Positions 29,569 to 40,621 are shown, counted from the first letter of the stretch. The stretch is 64,000 bases of DNA from Trichomonas vaginalis G3 (GCF_026262505.1 NC_067206.1:12830205-12894204); one strand, 5' to 3'. Notes: generated by a model from the sequence alone, not told the origin. A program made the numbers and translations.

Positions 29569-31100
29569 TGTTGTCGAAATGTCATGTTGTCACCATTTTC
29601 TAAAGAAGTTAAATAACCGAGTGACACATAGTGACATAGTGACACCTACAGTTCTTCAAAAATAACTCATAACTGCCTTCCTCTCAATGTTGTCGTTTTT
29701 TAAATGACCGAGTGACACATAGTGACATAGTGACACCTTCAGTTCTTCAAAAATAACTCATAACTGCCTTCCTCTCATGTTGTTGTCATTTGACCTCTGT
29801 ACGTACCACATAGCGACATAGTGACACCTACAGTTCTTCAAAAATAACTCATAACTGCCTTCCTCTCATGTTGTCGTTTTAAATGACCTGGTACCACATA
29901 GCGACATAGTGACACCTACAGTTCTTCAAAAATAACTCATAACTGCCTTCCTCTCATGTTGTCGAAATGACCTGGTACCACATAGCGACATAGTGACACC
30001 TACAGTTCTTCAAAAATAACTCATAACTGCCTTCCTCTCATGTTGTCGAAATGACCTGGTACCACATAGCGACATAGTGACACCTACAGTTCTTCAAAAA
30101 TAACTCATAACTGCCTTCCTCTCATGATGTTGTCGAAATGTCATGTTGTCACCATTTTTCAAAGAAGTTAAATAACCGAGTGACACATAGTGACATAGTG
30201 ACACCTACAGTTCTTCAAAAATAACTCATAACTGCCTTCCTCTCATGTTGTCGTTTTAAATGACCTGGTACCACATAGCGACATAGTGACACCTACAGTT
30301 CTTCAAAAATAACTCATAACTGCCTTCCTCTCATGATGTTGTCGAAATGTCATGTTGTCACCATTTTTCAAAGAAGTTAAATAACCGAGTGACACATAGT
30401 GACATAGTGACACCTTCAGTTCTTCAAAAATAACTCATAACTGCCTTCCTCTCATGTTGTCGTTTTAAATGACCTGGTACCACATAGCGACATAGTGACA
30501 CCTACAGTTCTTCAAAAATAACTCATAACTGCCTTCCTCTCATGATGTTGTCGAAATGTCATGTTGTCACCATTTTTCAAAGAAGTTAAATAACCGAGTG
30601 ACACATAGTGACATAGTGACACCTTCAGTTCTTCAAAAATAACTCATAACTGCCTTCCTCTCATGTTGTCGTTTTAAATGACCTGGTACCACATAGCGAC
30701 ATAGTGACACCTACAGTTCTTCAAAAATAACTCATAACTGCCTTCCTCTCATGTTGTTGTCGAAATGTCATGTTGTCACCATTTTTCAAAGAAGTTAAAT
30801 AACCGAGTGACACATAGTGACATAGTGACACCTTCAGTTCTTCAAAAATAACTCATAACTGCCTTCCTCTCATGTTGTCGTTTTAAATGACCTGGTACCA
30901 CATAGCGACATAGTGACACCTTCAGTTCTTCAAAAATAACTCATAACTGCCTTCCTCTCATGTTGTCGTTTTAAATGACCTGGTACCACATAGCGACATA
31001 GTGACACCTACAGTTCTTCAAAAATAACTCATAACTGCCTTCCTCTCATGTTGTCGAAATGACCTGGTACCACATAGTGACATAGTGACACCTACAGTTC
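29569..31100 (-). repeat. Satellite array, minus orientation
   Basis: Same repeat family as 25879-27161 on the opposite strand, with less regular order of half-units (several 89-bp half-units in succession near 29780-30120, then alternating dimers). With the first array it makes an inverted repeat of over 1.2 kb around the helicase gene. Confidence 0.92.
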
Positions 31101-31153
31101 ATTCATTACTTCATTACCTAATTAATTACAGACATAAAATATATTTAGTTCAT

Positions 31154-31275
31154 TCAATAAATGCGGTACCATGCGAATACAGTCATAAATGGTGGCATAT
31201 AATCTTTACCCAAGCCTGTTGGATTTGTTGTGAAAGTATGTGAATGATTTCCTCCTGGTTCAGTTGGTCGAAAAG
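31154..31275 (-). pseudogene. Tail-collar fibre gene, C-terminal end, left of the hAT-like element
   Basis: Encodes GNHSHTFTTNPTG ... YMPPFMTVFAWYR, the typical end of phage tail-collar (short tail fibre tip) proteins, also seen at 45297. The hAT-like insertion at 31276-36620, with target duplication TCGAAAAG, separates it from the rest of the gene at 36621-37038. Confidence 0.7.
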
Positions 31276-34200
31276 TAGGGTTGTTAAAAATATCAAAAAT
31301 TAGCGTTTTGAAGACACCATGGTGTCTTATAATTTTCCCTTCCTTATTGGCGTGTAGAAATAAATGCGCCAATAGATTGAAGAAGAAGAATTGTTTTTCT
31401 CTTAATGAACTTTAATCCTTTTGATATAAGAATATTAAAAACATTAATATAATTTCGATTTCGGAAATTAAATTTCCAAATTTTTTGTCGATTTCGGAAA
31501 TAACAGGATCCCGCATCCAACACGCAACAACAAAACACAAAACACACTTTTTGGTTCTTTCATCGTTTTAATCGTAATTTATGTAATACATGATTTGGAT
31601 AAATTTTACAAAAATAGAACCTATATTATATTCTTTTCAAAGATTCTTGCAAATCATCAAAAATAATTGTATTTTAAAAAACGATTAAATTATCCTTTCA
31701 TTATTTTAAACTTAAATTAGTTTTTATGATTGACTAAAGCAATCATATTTATTCATCATTAAATAAACAAAAAAATAATATTTGAGAGTTATTTCAAAAA
31801 AACACATTGAATTTATTAATTTGTCTCAATTTCAGTATTATAAATTTTTATAATTTCAATATTTTGAAATACACTTTTTAATATTTCAATATTTATGATA
31901 TTTCAATGTTTTAAGTGGTCTCAAATTGAGCTTCTCAAATATAAGTTGGCCTATTCAAATAATAAAATTAAATCATATTTCAAATAATAAATAAAAGTAA
32001 GGGTTTCGTTTTGCTAAAATTGTCACTTTTATAGCATATTTGTTTTTGGATGTTTTGCGAAACCAAAAAAAAAACTATGATATACAATGTGTGTGTAAAG
32101 AAAATACTTTATTTACTAGTTAAAAAATCATTTGGTATTGATCAAGTTATTTTTTCTGGATAAGATATTATATGGATAATTGGATAGAAAATACAATTAT
32201 ATAATCTTGTACCTATGGCATTCCAAACGGGAACCGCGGTTGGTTACCATGGATTTCCGTCACCGGTCACATTTTAAAGATTTTTAAAGCCTTATAAAAA
32301 TATGCTTTGTAAATCATTTTTTGTAAATCGGCAAAAATTTGGTAATTTTCTTCAACTAATAAATCTGCGAATAGCATTTATAATACAAGAACAATCTTTT
32401 AAAATGCGTTTGATTCATTTTTGTATAATTTCATATAGGCACATATATTCTTCCGGGACTTTCCGTGATTTTACCGTAAAATCATTAGTTTACACCAATT
32501 TTTCCGTATTTTGAATAGTTTACTGCACTTTTTCCGTAAAATTGAGTTACGGGAATCCGCAAAATTTCCGGACCTCATTTTTCATAGAATATAATAATAA
32601 TATTTGATAAAAAGATATATTATTTGTATTTTTGATTTTTGAATTACGTAAAAAGTGAATTGTTAACTTGATTTTTTTATATGGTTAATTTTTCAAATGA
32701 TATTATGAAGATCTAAAATATTAAAAGTAAAAAATTGAATTACGGAAAAAGTGAGGTCAAAAGTGAAATAAATTTGCAGAACAATTTTCATTGAAATAAG
32801 CTTTATTTTTCATTATTAATAACAATGCTGTAATAAACAGAAATTCATCAAAAGTGACGGCTCTCAATTTTTTGACATTTGTAAATTCTAAATTGAATGA
32901 GAAAAATGAAATAATACTAAGCATAATACAATATTCTAGATTTAATTATAATTAGGAAAAAGTTAGTTTTGAGAGTACTTTTCATAGGCATATAGAATGA
33001 AATCTTCTGAAAAATAATATCACATAAACTCATATTATTTTCTAATATATAACTATTTTATATAAAAATCAAATTCAATGATCTTAAAAGCGAAGGATAA
33101 ACCTCAAAATTTACGAATATAATGAGTGGGAATATAATGCTTATCTATCATAAAACCATATGAAATATCAATTTTTGCTTTACGCCTAATTTTTGACGAC
33201 AATTAGCAAAAAATGTTAAATGTTAACACTCAGTCCATTTGAATATGAAAAAAAAATTGACTTTGATTAAATGTTTTTATTTATCATGCAATTCTTCTTG
33301 CGACCAAAGATTTGAATAAAAGTTCAAAAAATAAGATAGCTTAAAAATAATATACGGTAGTGTTTACTAATAGATGAATAGTATATAAATTCTATTAAAA
33401 TGGATTTGATCCAAAAAAATATATAAAATTTGATCATAAATAAAATCGTTTTAAATTACTTCTTCATTTAAATTATAACAATTATTTTTGGTTTTATCGT
33501 TTTTAAAGCTCATGTGTTTTTTTTAACCACAGAATACTTATGTGCTGTAGCAAGCTTGCAATCCAAAGCTCACGTTAGACAACAAGAGTCATGAAGTCTC
33601 ATACTAAGGGATATCCAACATATATTTTAATAATCTAATGTTTGTGACAAATATTCAACATAAAATTAAGTTTTCGTTTCGTTACAAGGCATTCATACTT
33701 TGGAGATATCATATTTAATGTACAGAAAAGTTAATATTAAACAATACATGCTAAAGAATTAATAAATAAGATAATAAAATAAATTTATACGTAATTACTT
33801 TCATTTAATATGCTTTATGCTGTATAATATTGATTAAGAGGCATTAAAAGGTTCCATAATCTGCTTTTATAGGCAAGATTTTTGATAAAAATTTTAAATT
33901 TTGAAAAATGATGAGAAAAGGAAAAAAAAGGTAAATGAGAGCAAGAGGAGGGAAAAAAAGAAAAAGAAAAGGAAGGGAAGGGAAAAATAAAAGAAAGAAG
34001 GACATATAAAAATTTAGATGCGCATTCTTAATGCCGAGGCGGCTTGCCGCCGAGGCGCGATTTTTTTAGGCCTCTACGGTAACCCGGCAATGTTTTTTTA
34101 AATCTTGTACAGCCCTACTTGTACCTGGTTTAATTAAGCTAATTGTCATCAGAAACTTGTAATTTTTATGAATTTCAGATTTTCTTTTCATTACTGCTTT

Positions 34201-36620
34201 TCTTAATAGGTCAAGTTCTTATTTACGTTATAAAGTATGATATTTACAAATATCAAGTTATCATGTTTTTTGAGAAATTATGAGAAACAAACAAAAATGA
34301 AAAAGATAGGAATAGCAATGAATAGTGATGTGGGTATAGAAAATGTAAGAGATATGAATGCAAAGCAATCAGTATTTAGGATATTGACCATAGATTTCGA
34401 AAAAAAAATGCTGCATATTGAGCGAAAACTATGATTATATTATAAGGCTGTCATTTAAAGCATAATGAAACTATTCCCTTTTCATTTTAATCGAATAAGA
34501 TAGTAAAGATTTTTGAATTAGCTAGAAACTGATGAGATGTTTTCACAAATCAGATTTTTAATCTCTATAATGCATAATTCACTCAATATCTCAAATTTGA
34601 TATTGCGAGATATTTTTGCTATCGGTTTCGCAATTTTGACACAATAGCAAGAGGGTTCTATAAGCATTATTATCAACGTAGAATCTGAATATCATATCAG
34701 AAAATGTCGCAAATCTGACATTTACCCGACCAAATAGCAAAAATAATTGAATACTTTTCGCAAAAACTTTAAAAATCGATAAAAATATGAAATATAGATA
34801 TTAAAGAGACTTTTTATATAATATTCATAAAGATTTTCCAAAAATATGATACCGCAAAATTAAAAAAGTGACGTCTTGAGTGGAGTCAAAGGTCGAAATT
34901 GCTAGCTAAATGTTTTTTTAGCGAAATTGCGTATTGTACGTTTTTTTCGCAAAACGAAACCCTTAATAAAAGTGATTGAGGTCATAGCAAAACGGCTGTT
35001 TTGTGATAAACAGAAATTCATCAAAAGTGACGGCTCTCAATTTTTTGACATTTGTAAATTCTAAATTGAATGAGAAAAATGAAATAATACTAAGCATAAT
35101 ACAATATTCTAGATTTAATTATAATTAGGAAAAAGTTAGTTTTGAGAGTACTTTTCATAGGCATATAGAATGAAATCTTCTGAAAAATAATATCACATAA
35201 ACTCATATTATTTTCTAATATATAACTATTTTATATAAAAATCAAATTCAATGATCTTAAAAGCGAAGGATAAACCTCAAAATTTACGAATATAATGAGT
35301 GGGAATATAATGCTTATCTATCATAAAACCATATGAAATATTAATTTTTGCTTTACGCCTAATTTTTGACGACAATTAGCAAAAAATGTTAAATGTTAAC
35401 ACTCAGTCCATTTGAATATGAAAAATAAAATTCACTTTGATTAAATGTTTTTATTTATCATGCAATTCTTCTTGCGACCAAAGATTTGAATAAAAGTTCA
35501 AAAATAAGATAGCTTAAAAATAATATACGGTAGTGTTTACTAATAGATGAATAGTATATAAATTCTATTAAAATGGATTTGATCCAAAAAAATATATAAA
35601 ATTTGATCATAAATAAAATCGTTTTAAATTACTTCTTCATTTAAATTATAACAATTATTTTTGGTTTTATATTTTTTTGGATCAAATCCATTTTAATAGA
35701 ATTTATATACTATTCATCTATTAGTAAACACTACCGTATATTATTTTTTAAGCTATCTTATTTTTTGAACTTTTATTCAAATCTTTGGTCGCAAGAAGAA
35801 TTGCATGATAAATAAAAACATTTAATCAAAGTGAATTTATTTTTCATATTCAAATGGACTGAGTGTTAACATTTAACATTTTTTGCTAATTGTCGTCAAA
35901 AATTAGGCGTAAAGCAAAAATTAATATTTCATATGGTTTTATGATAGATAAGCATTATATTCCCACTCATTATATTCGTAAATTTTGAGGTTTATCCTTC
36001 GCTTTTAAGATCATTGAATTTGATTTTTATATAAAATAGTTATATATTAGAAAATAATATGAGTTTATGTGATATTATTTTTCAGAAGATTTTGTGTTCT
36101 TCTTCAAAATTTTACTTTTTTATTAAAAAGAATCTTTACAAAATATACATTTACTTTAATTAATATTTAAAAACGTGCTCTATCAAAAGTTCCAAAAATT
36201 CAATATTTTAGCTTTTCTGATGTGTCACTTTTGATGAATTTCTGTTTACAACAGTTTCAGTCATTAATTCTTAAAAATAAAAAGGGTAAAAACTAAATAC
36301 AATGGGTAAAATTCAATAGTGTCTGTGCTATCGTTCAATTTGAAGGTGTCTTTTGAAACCGCAAGACACATTGAATTTTTGAATAGTGTATTATGGTTTG
36401 ACAGACACCAATGAAAAAAATAAAATGATATTTATTTTAAATATATAAGATCCTTATATAAAATATAAATATTTTATCGTTTTATTTTCTTGTTTTACAA
36501 ATGTTTTTTATTGAAAAATCAATAAAACTAACTCCAAAATAAAATTTTTGATTTAAAGACACTATGATGACACCAGGCAAATCTTCCAAGACACCTATCG
36601 TCGGGAATCTAACAACCCTA
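31276..36620 (+). mobile_element. hAT-like non-coding transposon, complete copy
   Basis: Starts TAGGGTTGTTA (31276-31286), ends TAACAACCCTA (36610-36620), and is flanked by the exact 8-bp duplication TCGAAAAG at 31268-31275 and 36621-36628. It is 5345 bp, about 1.25 kb longer than the copy at 809-4889 because of an internal insertion at 35002-36253. No transposase gene is present. Base composition and short random frames suggest non-coding cargo. Confidence 0.88.
35002..36253. mobile_element. Secondary insertion inside the hAT-like copy
   Basis: Ends are complementary over about 30 bp with two differences (left TGTGATAAACAGAAATTC at 35002, right complement ending 36253). The site is flanked by GTTT (34998-35001, 36254-36257). 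The other copies read straight through this site. The left 650 bp duplicate the host element's own sequence near 32838-33500, and 35670-36090 repeats part of it inverted, so the insert folds back on itself. Confidence 0.65.
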
Positions 36621-37038
36621 TCGAAAAGTCTTTTTTGCTGAATGGTTATAATCTGGAGATAAAACGTCATTGCCAGCATAATATTCTGAGTTGTATAATG
36701 GATGGTCTCTTATTGAATGTGTATGATTACCTGATGTGTTTGTAGTTCCTGTATGAGTGTGCGGTGGAAGGTTTGCTTCAGTAATTTTCTTTGAACCACC
36801 GGTTTCCTTTGAAGAGTTCGCACAATAGAAGAATTTATCTACAATCTGTTCCCACGCACCAACACCAAACATTACTTGAGGACCTCTTGCATCCATAGAT
36901 GTATAAATAGAACCTACTGGGTTCATTAAATCAAACATATGAGATATTATAGGATTGTCTCTTTTGAACTTAAAATATAGTGTAACTATTTCAGGTTTCT
37001 TCTGGTTTGTGTCAGAATATTTTTTATAATATAATCTT
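36621..37038 (-). pseudogene. Tail-collar fibre gene, main part, right of the hAT-like element
   Basis: Encodes LMNPVGSIYTSMDARGPQ, FGVGAWEQIVDKFFYCANSS, TGGSKKITEANLPPHTHTG and GNHTHSI. This is the tail-collar domain pattern (GSIY, G-W-x-x-I, F, then His-rich loops) of phage T4 gp12-type fibre tips. The part KKYSDTNQKKPEIVTLYFKF matches block III almost exactly, which assigns it to type 1. Type 1 sequence stops near 37038. Confidence 0.7.
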
Positions 37039-37272
37039 ATGTTAGTTAGTATGGTTATGTTGGGTACGGTGGCACTGCGTTCCTCCGTACGCAATACTTG
37101 TGAATTTGACACTTTACAAAACCGTTAACGTATATTTTACAACATGAACGCAAAAACTAATTTAACCTTAAATATTTACAAAGCCGCCAACCATTTCACC
37201 TCACTAACGAACTCACTAATGTAAAAATAAACGTTCTCACTATCGTTCTCACTAACGACTTCACTAATGTTC

Positions 37273-37557
37273 TCATAAATTTTCCTCAATATCTTCATCA
37301 TCAGTGTTAACCCTATTGTAGTCATACTTGAAGCCATAAACTTTCTCTAACTTCTTAACGTACAATTTACATAACTTACCTTCGTCATCGTATGGTTTAA
37401 TGATATAACTATTTCTATCTTTATACACAGTCAATGAAAAGTCAACTGGTCTCGGATGTATTTGAAAGAACATGTTATGCTCAGGAAGGAAGAATAAATG
37501 TTTAAATGTATGTTTGTTATACTGTGGAATTCGAATGAGTTGCTTTTGTTCTGTCAT
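37273..37557 (-). CDS. Unknown Polinton type 2 protein, 94 aa
   Basis: MTEQKQLIRIPQYNKHTFKH start, preceded by a T-rich run and GTAAATG. The middle has a probable beta-strand region (MFFQIHPRPVDFSLTVYKD) and the end is acidic (NTDDEDIEENL). No family recognised. An AGGTGA/TCACCT hairpin (37651-37699) lies between it and the gene at 37707. Confidence 0.5.
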   Translation of the reverse strand: MTEQKQLIRIPQYNKHTFKHLFFLPEHNMFFQIHPRPVDFSLTVYKDRNSYIIKPYDDEGKLCKLYVKKLEKVYGFKYDYNRVNTDDEDIEENL

Positions 37558-37650
37558 TTACATCCAAATAAAAATAAAATAAAAAATAAACTTAAAATTA
37601 ATGATATCACCACCCTCACACGTATGAAAACATAGCACAAAAATAAATTT

Positions 37651-37699
37651 AGGTGAAGTGGTGAGATATCACCTCTTTTTTCACCTGTTTTTTCACCCT
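37651..37699. terminator. AGGTGA/TCACCT hairpin motif
   Basis: AGGTGAAGTGGTGAGATATC then CACCT-rich complement: a palindromic intergenic motif repeated in blocks II and III (46483-46530, 47044-47091, 48175-48233, 48482-48528, 57814-57848). It lies at gene ends, so a terminator or transcript-end role is possible but unproven. Confidence 0.4.
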
Positions 37700-37706
37700 G
37701 TTGAAT

Positions 37707-38132
37707 TCATTGCTTTATAACTCTCTTCCTTGGTTTCTTTTTAGTTGCTTTCTTCACGTCTGTCTCCAACTTGACTGTCTTTCTTCTTCGTCCGTAATGA
37801 TACCAGTTACTTCCACCAGTCAATGGGTCAAATGGTCTTTCGTAAGGATTTCCATACATTCCATAGGGACCATACGGAAGAACTACTGGTGGAGGAAGAG
37901 TTCCATCGACTCTATTTAAATGCATTGTTTCACCTTTCATCTGGTCATTAAAGTCTTTTGCATGTTTTGCAAACTCATCGTCCTTTCCTAAAGCATTTTC
38001 TGACTCAGTCGCAACCAAATTGGATGCTTTATTTATGAGCCCTATTTTATTTAATCTTAACTTCTTTGCAACCCAGCCTCCAATCTTCCCTTTATTTGCA
38101 TCTAATGTCTTCGAAACTCTTCCTCCACTCAT
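37707..38132 (-). CDS. Unknown basic Polinton type 2 protein, 141 aa
   Basis: Starts MSGGRVSKTLDANKGKIGGW, has a Pro/Tyr/Gly-rich middle (LPPPVVLPYGPYGMYGNPYE) and a strongly basic end (GRRRKTVKL ... KKKPRKRVIKQ). The composition suits a DNA-binding or minor virion protein packed with the genome, but I recognise no family. It lies among capsid-like genes. A short Ala/Gly-rich coding-like stretch (about 38145-38220, same strand) lies just upstream. Confidence 0.5.
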   Translation of the reverse strand: MSGGRVSKTLDANKGKIGGWVAKKLRLNKIGLINKASNLVATESENALGKDDEFAKHAKDFNDQMKGETMHLNRVDGTLPPPVVLPYGPYGMYGNPYERPFDPLTGGSNWYHYGRRRKTVKLETDVKKATKKKPRKRVIKQ

Positions 38133-38220
38133 TTTATTTACTGCGTCATAAGCCCAAGTGCTTTTGCTCCAAATGCTAATGCTTTTGTTCCCATTGCGCC
38201 TAAAGCTGCCAAGCTACCAT

Positions 38221-38445
38221 TTACACCATATTAAAATCATCTCTCTTCAATATTATCTCATAAAAGTTCTCGTTACTGGAGAAAGTCAATGAAACATAAA
38301 CATTCTCATGGACTTCGTCCTCGCCGCGTTGCGGCTTCATAAACTTCTTTCTTATATCATCTATTCGCTTCAAAATGTCTGAACAATTGCTAACATCTTC
38401 TACAACAGTTATTTCATCATGAATGACCTTCAAGAACAAGCTCAT
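38221..38445 (-). CDS. Unknown small Polinton type 2 protein, 74 aa
   Basis: MSLFLKVIHDEITVVEDVSN start with TTAAATG, short mixed alpha/beta composition. The sequence KPQRGEDEV in it is encoded by a GC-rich hairpin insert (38310-38337) of the family found in other genes here. No family recognised. Confidence 0.45.
   Translation of the reverse strand: MSLFLKVIHDEITVVEDVSNCSDILKRIDDIRKKFMKPQRGEDEVHENVYVSLTFSSNENFYEIILKRDDFNMV
38310..38337 (-). repeat. GC-rich hairpin insert inside a reading frame
   Basis: On the minus strand GCCGCAACGCGGCGAGGAC then GAAGTCC: same order of stems (GCCGC..GCGGC, GAG, GGAC..GTCC) as the other inserts. The frame stays open through it. Confidence 0.6.
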
Positions 38446-38462
38446 TTAATATGCAATTAAAA

Positions 38463-39050
38463 TCATCTCAATAATGAGTCCATCCTTTCATCTTTAGGTA
38501 GCACAACATCTTTCATTGAAGAAGGTTCGACAAGTCTTATGTTAAACTTACTGACAAAGTTTGTTATACTATAATGCTTCGGTGGCGAATACATGTAGTT
38601 TGAAAGACATAATATAGATTCTTCAGCAAATTCACTTATACTGGATTTTATAACAATGTTCTCACGAGACCAAATACCACCAATTGACAATCTTGTAAGC
38701 AATCCTGCTGAACCTTCAACTGTAAACGTCGATGGTAACATTCCACGAAGGTCATCTATTGACATCTTTGAGTCACTGAATTTAAATATTTTCTTAAAGC
38801 AATCGTCATTATCTAACCATGCAATAGCTTTGAAGTTTTCATTCGAATATACATCTGCTTCATTAAATGTAAAACCTGACTTCTTTGCAGAGATGACTTT
38901 AAAATCTATTGAGTTTGTTTCAAAATTATATGCTATGGTAACTTCTGAAGGTAATGGATGCCCTTCCGCAGTCAGTTGTTCTCTCACTACCGTTTGAAGC
39001 TTTGTGTTAAAAACTTTCATGTCATCTCCTGTGTCTAGGTTCACATACAC
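38463..39050 (-). CDS. Putative Polinton type 2 capsid-type protein, 195 aa
   Basis: Beta-rich sequence (VTIAYNFETNSIDFKVIS; STFTVEGSAGLLTRLSIGGIW; NIVIKSSISEFAEESILCL) with no membrane segment. Position next to the packaging ATPase, and the beta pattern, suggest a jelly-roll virion protein; this is inference. The start may be the Met at 39020 rather than 39050, because the upstream gene ends at 39041. Confidence 0.45.
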   Translation of the reverse strand: MYVNLDTGDDMKVFNTKLQTVVREQLTAEGHPLPSEVTIAYNFETNSIDFKVISAKKSGFTFNEADVYSNENFKAIAWLDNDDCFKKIFKFSDSKMSIDDLRGMLPSTFTVEGSAGLLTRLSIGGIWSRENIVIKSSISEFAEESILCLSNYMYSPPKHYSITNFVSKFNIRLVEPSSMKDVVLPKDERMDSLLR

Positions 39051-39319
39051 AGCAATGGAAAACTATCTTGTCTCTCATCATTATACCTCAAAACATTAAA
39101 GTTCTTCAATAATATTGTTCTTCCTGCTGGAATACTTCGAACCTGTCTGATTTCAATAGCTTTCTCACCTCCTACATACTCTACCCAGTGTCTTGGATAT
39201 TCATAAGTATACTGACTTTCTTGAATTTTGGTAGGTTTCATCATAACGTGTTCATAGTATATCTTTATACTCTTGTCAGTTAGACTCGGTGCTATGTTCT
39301 GAATATTTCTGACTTGCAT
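39041..39319 (-). CDS. Putative Polinton type 2 virion protein, 92 aa
   Basis: I take the ATG at 39319 (MQVRNIQNIAPSLTDKSIKI) because the plus-strand ATPase starts at 39336, leaving a 16-bp divergent spacer; an open frame continues to 39421 but would overlap the ATPase. The beta-rich sequence YTYEYPRHWVEYVGGEKAIE ... SIPAGRTILLKNFNVLRYN recalls the start of the type 1 gene at 54323-54798. Probably part of a capsid protein set. Confidence 0.45.
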   Translation of the reverse strand: MQVRNIQNIAPSLTDKSIKIYYEHVMMKPTKIQESQYTYEYPRHWVEYVGGEKAIEIRQVRSIPAGRTILLKNFNVLRYNDERQDSFPLLCM

Positions 39320-39335
39320 TTTTAATGGAGATAAA

Positions 39336-40223
39336 ATGAAGCATTTAATACATGACGTAGATGAAGACATGAATGAAACTACAGACAAACTTAACTCTTC
39401 TCTTATTCTTCCTTTCAGCAAAGATTATGAGTTCTGTTCAAATGGTGTGTATTTCTATTGTGGAAAGATGGGTTCAGGTAAGACATTTAACCTCATTCGT
39501 CATATACTCATAACAGAGCGTTTAGGAAACGACTCTTACTATGACCAAATCATTATATCAGCAACTTCAGACTCTATGGACTCAACAGCGAAAACATTTA
39601 TGTCAAAAGTTCAAGCCTCTGTCGTTAAAGTTCCAGATAGCGAACTCATTGAATTTCTTCAACGTTACATTCGACGTAAGAGAAAATATTATGCTATTGT
39701 AGAGTTCATACAGTCAGGAATGCAAAAGACTTCAGAAGAGATGGAAAGAATTATTGACAAACACCACTTACGTCAATACTCAGGAGTTTACGATATGAAA
39801 CGACTGACAAACTACATTCTATCAAAACTTTCAAAATACCCCTTCAAAAAGTATCCTTCAAACACTCTGCTCGTTTGTGACGACTTCGCCGGAAAAGGTT
39901 TAGTGTCAAAAGCAGACTCACCATTAGCTAACATCATAACTAAAGTCAGACATTACCACTTAACTGTAGCAATACTTATGCAAACATGGCGTTTCCTTGC
40001 TTTAAACATAAAACGTCTCATAACTGACTTCGTTATCTTTCAAGGTTTCTCACGTTATGATATTGAACTCATTTGGAAACAGTCAGGTATAACATTACCT
40101 TTTGAAGAAATTTGGGAAGCATATAAGTCTCTCATCTCTCCTCGTTCATACCTTGAGATTCATATCATGACTAATACCATTAAAGTCAAAAATATTCCAT
40201 GGGAACGACCAACATTGTTTTAA
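39336..40223 (+). CDS. Polinton genome-packaging ATPase (A32/FtsK-HerA type)
   Basis: 295 residues, looks whole. Walker A is GKMGSGKT (43-50), Walker B is TLLVCDDF (about 178-185), and TVAILMQTWRFLALNIKR fits the sensor/arginine region of A32-like packaging ATPases. These motors pump viral DNA into the capsid, and all Polintons able to form virions carry one. A type 1 relative is at 52140-52665. It diverges from the gene at 39319 by 16 bp and converges on the gene at 40220, sharing the stop sequence TTAA (40220-40223). Confidence 0.85.
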   Translation: MKHLIHDVDEDMNETTDKLNSSLILPFSKDYEFCSNGVYFYCGKMGSGKTFNLIRHILITERLGNDSYYDQIIISATSDSMDSTAKTFMSKVQASVVKVPDSELIEFLQRYIRRKRKYYAIVEFIQSGMQKTSEEMERIIDKHHLRQYSGVYDMKRLTNYILSKLSKYPFKKYPSNTLLVCDDFAGKGLVSKADSPLANIITKVRHYHLTVAILMQTWRFLALNIKRLITDFVIFQGFSRYDIELIWKQSGITLPFEEIWEAYKSLISPRSYLEIHIMTNTIKVKNIPWERPTLF

Positions 40224-40621
40224 AGTTTAACCTTCAATTGACTGATGGTAAACAAATTCCATGCATCTCTGTCGCCATTTCTGTTAATATTTTTGCTGTC
40301 ATTCATATCATCCACTTCCCCATCCGTTAACTTTTGAGGATATGCGTTAGAATAGCTGTTCTTAAATGAAGGCTTTTCACCTTTGAGAGCATAAACTCTA
40401 TAACTTTCTGCATACTTTATGTTTGAACCTCCTGAGCCATCATTGACATAAATTTTTATAGGCTTCCACCCTTTGTTCATGTTCCTGCTTCTTCCCTTAG
40501 CTCTTTTGTTCAGTAGTTCTACATCTTTATACACAGCTCCTGTCTCAGTGAATTCAACAATATTTTCATTCGTTAGCTTTACATTCAAACCCTTGTCGAG
40601 TATATTGTTCATTTCATACAT
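40220..40621 (-). CDS. Conserved Polinton protein, type 2
   Basis: From the Met at 40621 (or 40612) about 133 residues: WKPIKIYVNDGSGGSNIKYA ... ESYRVYALKG ... NAYPQKLTDGE. A related pattern ([30 protein letters not shown]) occurs in the type 1 gene at 52706-53604. It is thus a shared Polinton protein, probably structural; no named family is assigned. The open frame reaches 40738, but a start at 40621 leaves a 25-bp divergent spacer to the gene at 40647. Confidence 0.5.
   Translation of the reverse strand: MYEMNNILDKGLNVKLTNENIVEFTETGAVYKDVELLNKRAKGRSRNMNKGWKPIKIYVNDGSGGSNIKYAESYRVYALKGEKPSFKNSYSNAYPQKLTDGEVDDMNDSKNINRNGDRDAWNLFTISQLKVKL

Larger units (their letters stand above)
15140..37038. 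mobile_element. Polinton (Maverick) block I, type 1, with nested insertions
   Basis: The block holds, left to right: satellite, a small gene, an unknown gene, protein-primed PolB, integrase, two small genes, a satellite-helicase-satellite cassette and a tail-collar fibre gene. PolB and integrase match block III at about 98 percent by eye, so the family moved recently. Four DNA transposons lie inside: MULE-like at 15597 and 16609, mariner at 23277, hAT-like at 31276. Type 1 sequence stops near 37038, where block II begins. The left edge is uncertain (14.7-15.15 kb) and no long terminal repeat could be proven. The element is a broken copy; most individual genes look whole. Confidence 0.75.
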
